Part shown: in pieces, positions 39,137 to 48,987 of the stretch
Numbering within the stretch: position 1 is the stretch's first letter
How the letters are laid out: each line of letters begins with the position of its first letter
Origin: Mya arenaria
Lineage: Eukaryota > Mollusca > Bivalvia > Myida > Myidae
Length of the DNA: 64,000 bases
Assembly (NCBI RefSeq): GCF_026914265.1
Contig: NC_069133.1
Span: forward strand, 49,784,182-49,848,181
Direction of reading: 5' to 3'
Notes under the pieces: model-generated
The model's database searches: none
Seen by the model: only the letters and a program-made list of their open reading frames with translations
What the model was told of the DNA's origin: nothing
Position numbers and translations under genes: made by a program

Positions 39137-40149
39137 GATGATGTTGTTGTTATCAAAATGTAAAACAATTATTCATCGCATTACAATTCAGCGAAAACTG
39201 GAATTCTCTGAGATGAGGTTGAACGGATTGACGGGATGTTAAGTTCCAAACATGCCAGTCGTTTGCAGTAAGGGCAAAATTGAACACAATATTTATATAG
39301 CATGTTGTAGTACGAATGGTTTAACAAATATATTGACAAGTAGAGAAATAAATGTAAAACGAATCAGTACAGCAGGACATACTAGTAATGGAAAATAAAC
39401 ATGTTCAGGTATTTTCATGATGAAAAGTGTTCGATCACAATGAACTTTATTTTGATTCAGAATTTGGTGACGTATATTATCTCTGAATATTTTGTTGTTT
39501 TGTGTCAATTATAAATTTGCAAATTCAGTATTGTTATCAAGTCGGATAACTATAAATTTAAGAATAAAATGAGCCTCAAAATAGTAATCCAACCAAAACC
39601 ATTAATCAGTAACGAACCGAGAATGTTATGAGAATGGATAACTATTATAACAAAGGATCAGCAAAGCCATACTTACCAACCAATACTGCATGTACAATAA
39701 GTGTATGCTTTAGAGTCTAAAGAAATCCGATATATCAATATTTTTTCATTAACTTTATGCCAATAAGAACATAAATTGATTATTGTTCTCGACTGTGAAA
39801 TTTTAATGGTTAAAATTATTCTGCTGGACTGGTCAATATCTGAATAAATGTGAGGTTATTGTATACATACTGTTTGGTGTATTTCATTAATAAAATTAAT
39901 CTGGCTCGTCGAAATGTTTAATAAGGTAGCACAGAGAGTAGGGTTTAACTCTCTTCCTATTTGTGCACATGTGTCGGGGTCGTATATTCCCGTTACAAGA
40001 AGTGTTTTGCTTAACCATGTATCACTTTCGAGTTTCGACGAATATATAGATAATAGCTTGTTTTTATGAGGATATAATAGTTTGTATATTTACGCCATGG
40101 AATCACTGATGCAACATAATGCTTGGAAGCTCCTTGTTTGTCAACAAGA
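38706..40149. other. spacer between genes D and E
   Basis: Contains the (GTT)n run. The last 130 bp align with the 5' flank of gene A (shared GCTTGTATA-like text and a CTTGTTT stretch just before the ATG). Nothing else recognised. Confidence 0.5.
39094..39152. repeat. (GTT)n microsatellite
   Basis: About 19 GTT units with one GAT interruption, between genes D and E. Confidence 0.97.
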
Positions 40150-43100
40150 ATGAAAAGTATGGATGCTGATATGACTTCACATTTCGTACAGAGTAATAAC
40201 GTGGACAACAAGGAACACCTAGAAAGACCTTGTTCTGACAAAGGGAGGTTGAGTTCAAATGAAAAGGTCTGCAAGAAGGAGTCCGTATTGGAAGCGTTAC
40301 TTGGTGAGAAAGAAATTTCAGGATCTACAAGTGATTTAAAAGAAAGAAGATCGATTGAGAACGATGATGACGAAGTCGAACCTCAATTTAGTGACCTTGA
40401 TAGTGGATGGGCATGGGTGGTTTTAGCTGCAAGTTTCTTAAGTTTTGCCCTCCTCGGCGGCTCTATGTATTCCGTGGGCATCATACACAATGCTCTTTTG
40501 GAACGATTTCAGGCTAGCGTAGGTCTCACGTCATGGGTTGGTGCATTACACACGGGAATTCTTTCACTAGGAGGTTAGTACAAAGTTTGTTATGTTTATC
40601 AAAATGGAACGAAATACTTATTTTATGATGCACATATAACACTGTAGTTCGGCTAAATAGCAAGCAAAACATCAAGATAATCGTAGCCATGGCGGATAAA
40701 TTCCTGTTTAGCATTCAACGTATTATAATTTGTTCGTAATTTAAAGGAAAAGTATCGTTTATCTAGAGCAATAACTTATATCGCATTGCACTGTGCTTAA
40801 CATTACGTGCATATCATGACAATATAACCATAACATATCGCGTTATAACAAGTTATGATACAATATGAATGTGTCAATTTTAAACCAATGTAAATGCACC
40901 AAGTATTGCTTGGAAAATGAAACAGTAGGTTTAGAATGAGCAATATATGTCTGGCATAACGGTTACTCTACATGAGAATTGAAGGTCGCACGTTCTATGT
41001 CAAAGGGTTTCCTTTTTGTTACAACGTGATGGTTTTTTTCGAGCATAACCAAGTATACTCCAGGTGAATACGTATTTTACTGATCGTTCTAAGGCCATTA
41101 CACCAACACTGATTGATAAAGCTATGCTTATACTAGTGTGGAATATCAGATATGTGTTTGGATATCTTTTGTATTTCGTTTAGTGTCTTTTGGGCCAGAG
41201 CCTTGTGTCACCAAACCTGTTTTTGCTTCCAGTTTTTACTGATAGGCTTGTCCCTGTAGTTTTCTTTGTAGTATTTAGAAAGAATTATAACTTATATAGA
41301 TTGCAAAGAATGATTTCTATGTAAAAAAATGAAAAGTTAAAGGGTAAACATATATTGTTTGCCTTAGTGTTATAACCACATATAATATTTATGTACTTGA
41401 TTTGAGTTCGAATATGACATTTAAACAAATCGTTATGTAATTGCAGGGCTGCTATCGACTGCGATGGTTGATCGGTTCAGCTGCAGAACTGCCATTATCT
41501 TCTCTGGGATATTTTACACTGGAGGTTATTTGGCGACAGCGTTTGTGCCATGTATAGAGGCTGCACTATTCACATGTGGCATTGTCGCTGGTATATAAGC
41601 ATTTCTTATTAAAGGTCAATCTTCTGTAAAGCTATATATAATTATATATAATGTTATGTCATATCACGTTGAGGTGTTATCATCCTCGTAGGCACTGGTG
41701 GTATCGATTTTGCTGTAATTATAAAAGTACAGCTTAGTGCTGGTTGTTAAATCTCCTTACATAATGTTATTCAAGAAGAAAGCGCGTAAGTCCTTAATAT
41801 AGTCTATATAAACAGCCGCTTCAGAGTCTTTGATAATTTTTGTGTTGGCGACTCTTCGCGTCCATATACCACTTGTTGTTTTCCTAGCCAAGATCCCAGC
41901 GCTAAGTATATTTAGCGCAAAGATAACGCGCACCTGTTCCGGTTAAACTCCACTAATAAAATGCGCATTTGAAATCAGGTAGTCATCTTCAGGTAAGGGC
42001 ATCAATATTTGATAAAAATGTGAACACATATAAATAAGGTTTTTTAAAAAGCTTTAATAAAACAAATACATTTATATATATACTAATCAGGAAAACAGTC
42101 GAAAAAGAATCAACCTTATGAATAATGTGTCAAGAATATCGATGTCCCAACAGGGGAGGTCACTGCGTAGGATAAATATACTAATAGTGGCTAACCCAAT
42201 ATGGCAGTGAAAAGTTGACAGAACCCGATCAGCGTCAGTTTATCATGGAAAACTTAAGTTATAAATAAAAGGTATTAACCAGTATATCATGTATGTGTCT
42301 CTTTTATGTTTTCTTTTAACAATTCAGTGTTGTTGAAATATAATAGTCTAATATTTTATTTTACACTGGTATAAATAAATCGACTTGTGGCGTTATAGGG
42401 AACACAATAATTATCCAAATGTTAAAAAACGTTCCCTAAACGCACATTATTGTGGCTAGTCCTTAATCTAGCCTAAAATATAACAATAAATCCGATAATA
42501 CTAGAAGTACGATCATAACATGACTATAAATTTTATCCTTTATAATATTATAATGGAGGGAAATTCTGCACTTGTACGAGTTAAATATACGTATCTGAAG
42601 GCGATCAAGCAATTTCTGACTTCAGCATAAGAGCCATGCTTTGCTAAGACTACTATTAAAATAGTTTAAGTGAAATTTTCGAGGTGGTAGTTCCCATAAT
42701 AATACTGATCAAGGTGATAGTATGTTTTTGGCTTAGTTAGTGAATACTAAAGTAGACAACTAAATCTTACACTTACTCAATTTCATTTTTAAAGTTTTTG
42801 CAATTACAGTGTCATCCTTATATTAAGGTATTAGATAATTATCTACTTTTAGTTTCAATCTAAACACATCCACCATCTCCGCAATACGACGAGACTCGTG
42901 TATACGGCGATGCATTAGTGAAGGTAGTTCGTAAAACTGATAAGAATAATATAAATAAATTGTAGTGTTTCAACATGTTATTTTACTATCGAGTTCAAAT
43001 TGATTCCCAGTAAAGTGTATTATTGCAAAAAATCATTAAGATTCTAAGAGTTAAGTTCTTAAGCTAAACTGTTAAATTGAAATTGCTATGAGATCGATTT

Positions 43101-45049
43101 GCAGTGTTGTTAAATGTACGGAAGTCTTTCATTGTAATCTATCAATAATTATCTGAGGTTGTTCCGCATGAAAATGACCGAGATGCTCCAATTGCCATGT
43201 GTTTTTTGTATGTTGTAGGTATCGGTGGCGCTCTTGGTTACACAGCCTCAATGGTGGTTGTTGGTTTCAACTTTAAACGACACCGCAACCTTGCTCTTGG
43301 TGTATCAATGTCTGGCGTCGGAGTGGGTGTCTGTGTGTTTGCTCCTGTAATGCAGATGGCGAAGGAGTTTTACGGCTACACGGGGTTTTTCATCTGCTGT
43401 GCGGGCATGCAGATTAATCTAGTCACTTTTGGAATGCTCTGCTTTCCCAGTAGCCTGGAGAATTATTCCCATACTATGAGACTAAGAGACTCAGGTCGTT
43501 TACCCCAAGATACAAATGTTTTCAAGAGGAGAGTAATGCCGTACGTTAATGTAATGCTCAACAAAGGAATAGTTTGTCTGTGCTTTAGTATGTTTTTATA
43601 CTGTGCAGCAACGTTTTTATTATATTTGCATTTACCAACATATATAACAACGAAAGGATTTTCAGAAAATCAGGCAGCTTTTCTAATCTCCTTATCAGGA
43701 ATATTGACAGTAGTTGGTCGTTTTTTGACCGGATTACTAGCTAATATTCAACACTGTAACGAGATTGTTCTTTACGCCGGTTCCATGACGATAGTTTCCA
43801 TAGCAACAATAGTGTACCCATTTGTGTCTCGACACTATGTGAGTCACTTAATGTATGTAATATGTTTGGGGTTGTTCCTGGGTTCGTGTTATGTTGTGTT
43901 GACGACCGTCTCCCTGAAATTTGTTGGCATCAACTACATTGCTACCGCGATTGGTCTGGAGTTCATGCTTGGAGGTGTTGGAGCGATTGTAGGGCCAGTC
44001 ATCGCAGGTAAGTTGGCAAATATTCTACGCAGTTATCTCCCTTGATGAGCAGCCAAAATTTCTTAAGTTTCTTATAATAGGATCAAGCTGAGAACACTAT
44101 TATTGTATTGGTATAAAATGTCTCAAGTTCTTATTGTGAATTGTTCTTATTGTTTCAAAGGAAATTATGAGAGTAATTTTATATCATTTCTTTTATTTAA
44201 GATATGTCATTCTTTTAATATGTGACTACGGACATCGAAGTACGGAGTATATCTCTGCGTTATGAATATGTTTACTGGCTTATCTTTTTCAACCCTATGT
44301 TTTAATAAACCTACCGTTTTCGTTTAAGTATGCGAAAAGGGCATTTATTAGCGTATACATACAGAACAAAACATTACAATATCTGTATATCAAATTGTCA
44401 ATTTCAGGTATACTTGTCGACAACGGGGGAACTTATGACCAATCGGTGATAGTTGCAGGTGATATGGTACTTCTACCATATTTTAATGTCAGTTTTTCGC
44501 GTTACGATTTTATTTTAAGTAATTTAGTTTTAAACTTATGTCGAGTTTGACTTCACCGAAGAAAGTGGTTCAGATCTACTAAATTTCTCCCAAATGTGTT
44601 TGGATGTCTGTTGTTGACTTATAAACGTTTCGTTATTATTGTATATTTGAAGTATGTATTTTTTCGTAATTATTATATATTTGACTATGTCTTTTTCGTT
44701 ATTATTCAATATTTGACTATGTCTTTTTCGTTATTATTCAATATTTGACTATGTCTTTTTCGTTATTATTCAATATTTGACTATGTCTTTTTCGTTATTA
44801 TTCAATATTTGACTATGTCTTTTTCGTTATTACTATATTTTTGCCTTAGATTCTATAATGGGTTCCTGTTTTCTAGGTGGTTGCATTTTAATGGCTGCAG
44901 TCTGTGGTGCGTTTTCGGTTTGCTTTGTTGCAAAAAGGACGGATGTGAATACTACATTCGAACTCCGTGTTCTCGAACTCCCTAGGAACGTTGAAAATAC
45001 CTCGAGCCTCGGAAAAATCGATCCAAGCGGAAATGCTTACCTTCAGTGA
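40150..45049 (+). CDS. MCT/SLC16-like transporter, gene E, with MITE-derived C-tail (5 exons)
   Basis: Exons: 40150-40573, 41447-41590, 43219-44007, 44408-44458 and 44877-45049. They sum to 1581 nt, 526 residues, all introns in phase 1. ATG 40150 aligns with the start of gene A (MKSMDADMTS versus MSTLDAVMTS), and the 5' flanks of A and E also align. DSGWAW, DRFSCRTAII, FNFKRHRNLALG, GRFLTG and VDNGGTYDQS give the family. The last 31 residues and the stop codon are read from a MITE (44953-45136) inserted after the DVNT codons; transmembrane segments are unaffected. Intron 4 carries a 32-bp tandem repeat. It is a 12-TM MFS carrier, substrate unknown, and the closest relative by eye is gene A in inverted orientation. 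Confidence 0.9.
44632..44836. repeat. 32-bp tandem repeat, about 6 copies, gene E intron 4
   Basis: Unit ATATTTGACTATGTCTTTTT followed by CGTTATTATTCA. The middle copies are identical and the first and last are degenerate. It ends about 40 bp before the last exon. Confidence 0.95.
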
Positions 45050-45136
45050 AAAGAAATCGCTCCTTTACATCCCATCCAATTCGAGCCAAGGAGGAATTCG
45101 AGCCAAGCGGACTCGAGTCATTTGGGTTCGACTGTA
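44953..45136. mobile_element. MITE, TA-CAGTCGAAC family, copy 2 (inside gene E last exon)
   Basis: Starts TACATTCGAACTCC and ends GGGTTCGACTGTA, with TA on both sides, 184 bp. It shares its core with the copy at 1349-1527. Its first 97 bases are read as the C-terminal tail and stop codon of gene E. Confidence 0.85.
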
Positions 45137-45685
45137 TGTTTGTTGAAAACCATGGCGAAGAAAAGCTATTTTAAAAGATGGATACTGAAATGAATTCTTA
45201 TATTCAACAAGATAACCAATGATCACATTAAATTAGCATGCTTAACACGGTGCCGATATATAAGTCTAAAAGTCAGATTGTGAGCTTTGAATCTGGAACT
45301 TGTATGAAATTCGGGAATCTTACGACTTCTTGTTCAAAATAATGTGAAAATCCTTTTCAGTTGTGTTGATCTAACACAAACATGATGTTGAATTTGTAAT
45401 CCGGTGATAGCATCTGTGTGAGATTGAATAAGATGATGTTATTTTTAGTTACGTTTGCTATCTTTTGACATTGTATGTTTCTTACTTAATGTCTGTTTCG
45501 TTTCATACACGTACACAATATATGATAAAGAAAACAACAAAGAAACAGAAGCAGTGCAATGTAGCATTGTTTACGTTCATATAATAAACACATGCAAAGC
45601 GATTGGGCCACGAGTCTGTTTTGTGTTGATCCGCATGCATCTTAACAGGTTCATGTGTGAGTGTCTTGCTACTAGGCTTGTCCCG

Positions 45686-46007
45686 TTATGCACCAGTCAA
45701 CTGCAGCCATGCCACCACCCCCAAGGTCCGGGGAATAGCGGGGACTTTGACTTTCGGTCGAGCCAATCTCAGGTGAAATCCCTGCCCTGCGAGGACAACC
45801 TGCTGGTAAAATCCCCGCCAAATGCCCCCGTACTCCGAGGACATCCTATGTAAAGCCCATTCCCCGCGAAATCAAAACCACCGCATTCACTCGGCACAGC
45901 GGGGACACCTGGAAGGTAAAAACACGGACCATTTCCCCCGCTATACCCGGTGTATCCACGGACCGGGGGGAGGGGCAGGGGCGTGGTTACAATTAATTGG
46001 TGCATAA
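45686..46007. mobile_element. GC-rich MITE, TGCACCAGTCAA family, copy 1
   Basis: TGCACCAGTCAACTG at the left and CAATTAATTGGTGCA at the right, next to TA. The interior is strikingly GC-rich (CCCCGC runs) in AT-rich surroundings and carries internal inverted blocks. Homologous to 58086-58371. Open frames across it are incidental. Confidence 0.75.
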
Positions 46008-46640
46008 GGTTCTATTGCTCTCAATGAAGGTTCATGTACGCTTCCCCGTATCAGCTGGACATCTGGATAATTGCCCATACATGTACACTGGAACGCATCC
46101 ATATAACAGACATGCATCGTATATAGACGTAAACAGTCATAACACTCAAACCATTCAGGTGATGTGCTAATGCTCCTATGGAAACTACAGGGACAACCTC
46201 AGTAGCCTGAACTTTAACAATAACTTGTTAAGATGCTCAATGTTCAATACCAGATATTCGACGAGTGAGACACAACATCACGCGACAAAATCCACAGATT
46301 GTATAGATATTAACATCCTCGGCACCTCAGCGTATCATAACCTTTATCGTTTATCATATAGGTTATGACGCGCACGGGTGCCGAGGGTGAAATATTAACT
46401 ACCGTCTTGAAACAGCCAGTAAAGGGATTTACTGCGGGGTTAAACCGATATATGTGTACATAACCCCACAGTTCTCCGAACATTTATCAGTAAGAGCCCA
46501 ATTAAAAATACAGGTTATGTTTTATTTGGTGCTCGCACATATTTGTAGGCAAATGTCAATCGAAGAACTACCCTATTAAGACTGCAGCTCCATATCATGT
46601 AAAGCAAATCTGACGTAGCGACCGAGCTCGCCTTAATCAT

Positions 46641-47017
46641 TAAAGATGCACTCTTACTCATAAAATAAGATTTACCACAATTAATACATATGTGTTTCAA
46701 TATACCAAAAAGGATGAATAAATGTCAAAATCAATGGTTAATATGAAGCATACCGAGTTTAATTTGAAAGAAATGTGCATAAAACACGGTATTTCTAGCT
46801 TATGGGACGATAGTAGATCGCAGTAAATATTTTAGCACTCACCAATCATTTAATATCTTTGCGTGTTCAGATATTAAAAATACGGTTATAATCTTATTAT
46901 CAGTATATAATATTGCCCATAAATGCATTATTTAGGAAGTAATTAAAGGTTTAACACTTAAACTTTATATTTGTTATACATGTGTATGTAATGATTTTGA
47001 ATAAGAGTGTCACTTTA
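46641..47017. mobile_element. MITE, GATGCACTCTTACTC family, copy 1
   Basis: Ends TAAAGATGCACTCTTACTC and GAATAAGAGTGTCACTTTA are imperfect inverted repeats. The whole 377 bp aligns with 56336-56717 (shared blocks AGATTTACCACAATT, CCATAAATGCATTATT). Confidence 0.8.
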
Positions 47018-48163
47018 TGAGTTTAATTTAGTTCATCTAACTGACTTAGAATACAACCTCATTGGCTGACACATTTTCAACGCATAATCTGACGCAGGGA
47101 GGGTGTATCGGATGAGTGGCAGTGGACGGACCTTTAAACAACCGCGAAAGTTAAAATTCCCAATGATTAAGCCTAGTACTGATTGCTTATCTTCAATTTC
47201 ATTGGTTGTAAATGTAGGTTGTATTCAAGTATTAAACGCATATTAATCACGTGACAATGTTCTTTATTATATACCTATAAAAACAGTTATCCGAAATGAA
47301 AAATCCGTATCCTATGACCATACTGTCCTTACCATGCTAGTACGGTGTGTAATCTATGAACTACTTTCGCGTCGCTAAAATAACATGACAAAAACCTGTC
47401 TAATTTTATATATATAACATGACCATATTTTACTCATCCAACAAGCATAAGGTAATTCTCTAGGAACATGTTCTTCAAAGAAACATGAGGATGAGCAGAA
47501 AGAATATTTTCTCAGATGAGAAAACTTCTTACATGTACACATCTATAATGCAGTCAACTATTTGCCAATTCAAAGATGATTTATTGTTACATTACCGTCA
47601 ACATGAGCAGCTCGCCAAAAAATGACAAAAAAAGAAGGCGAGTCCGCATCATCGATACCGAAAGCGATTGACAAACGAACTTCCCTCATTCCTGCATATA
47701 ATGATCACCAAAATGTTACTTGTGACCATATTGTTTAAATGGCCGCGTAACGTGTGAACTAGAATACGATTTGTTTATACTCGTTAAAATAGTACTGTTT
47801 ATGGTTGTTGTTTTTGTATTGTCGCATTTTTTTATAAGTATTAGCAATTTATTTATTTTGCAGCGCTTAAAAATATTTTCTTGATAGTTTGCTCAATAAA
47901 GTGGATTCTGTGACTGCCGAGTTGTTCCGCTGGAATGGCTTCCCTTGACTTCAATACGGAACATATTCATACGCGCAAGCTATTCCGTATATGGAATTTT
48001 GACTGATATCGGTTAATTTCAGTCAAATTGAAATTTAGAAATAGAAAGGAATAAATAGATCGGTACATGTATTAAATATAATATCATGATAGGACGCTTT
48101 TCAGGTGACCTGTATCATGTTTCATTTGGTGGGTAAAAACAGGGGGGAGAATCGAGCTTAACC
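47018..48163. other. upstream region of the repeat-protein gene
   Basis: GAATACAACCT at 47050 and AGGTTGTATTC near 47216 could be the ends of one more short MITE of about 175 bp; the evidence is thin. No gene recognised. Confidence 0.35.
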
Positions 48164-48200
48164 TTAGCATTCAAACAAGATGGCGGCGCCCATGTAAAAG
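48164..48200 (+). promoter_or_regulatory. 5' non-coding exon end with YY1-like motif (repeat-protein gene)
   Basis: AAGATGGCGGC at 48177-48187 is a consensus-like YY1 site, common at transcription starts of TATA-less animal genes. It is followed by a good splice donor (AAG|GTGAGT, exon end 48200). The matching acceptor TTTCTTTGCAG ends at 48969, 18 nt before the ATG at 48988. The exon's own ATG meets TAA after five codons, so it would be 5' UTR. The exact start of transcription is not visible; 48164 is arbitrary. Confidence 0.5.
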
Positions 48201-48987
48201 GTGAGTTTTTCGGCGATTTAAAATTTTGGAAGCCAGTTTAGACACTGGCATATTGTGAAAAACCTGCTAGAGAAAATTCCACACCCATTGGTACTTGGAT
48301 CTCCATGAAACATGCTGTAGTTTTGTCAAACATTCGGACATCGGCATCGACTCGAGAGGAAAACGAACTAAAAGGCACGGCTAAGGTTAGGATCCCTCGA
48401 TAATATTGGCCTGTTTTGACGATTAGCAACACTATTCATGATTGTTGTGTCAAGTTGGTGCAATATAAATGTGTATTGATCAAAAGTTATCCGTCTAGAA
48501 ACCCGTAATGACGCATTTGCTTCAAAATTAGTATTTATGCACAATGCTAAGGAGCAGTGCACGCAAATAAGTGGCTAAGGTTAGGTGCCATTTATTGAGA
48601 GAGGCGTTCATTACATACGGTAATTTTGTTTCCTGTTTGTATCTGTTCTTTCTGAGAGATTAAAGGTTTCCGTAACACTGTGCGACATCATCATTATCCA
48701 GATGAGGTATTTTGAAACTGCCAAATCTGATTTCGCTGCGTTTTCATCTAGATACAGTTGAGAAAAAACTACAGTGACGCGATGTTGTGGATGAAAATCG
48801 TCTGTTTTGAACCGTAATGTTTAAGTAGAAGGTTCTTAATGATCTAATAAACAGACTCTTGAACAAATAATATTGATCTTCCTAGACCACCTTTAAAATT
48901 TATTTGTATGTAACACTATAAAAAAGTTACCAAACCTCATAAGTTAAAACGTGTCTTTTTTCTTTGCAGTGTAAACACAAGTACAAG

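Noticed and set aside
41795-42475. possible MITE in gene E introns bounded by AGTCCTTAAT repeats
   Set aside because: The two AGTCCTTAATNTAG matches are direct, short and isolated; no inverted ends or second copy were seen.
45769-46007. Pro/Gly-rich open frames on both strands near 45.8-46.0 kb
   Set aside because: They fall inside the GC-rich MITE, whose composition removes stop codons.
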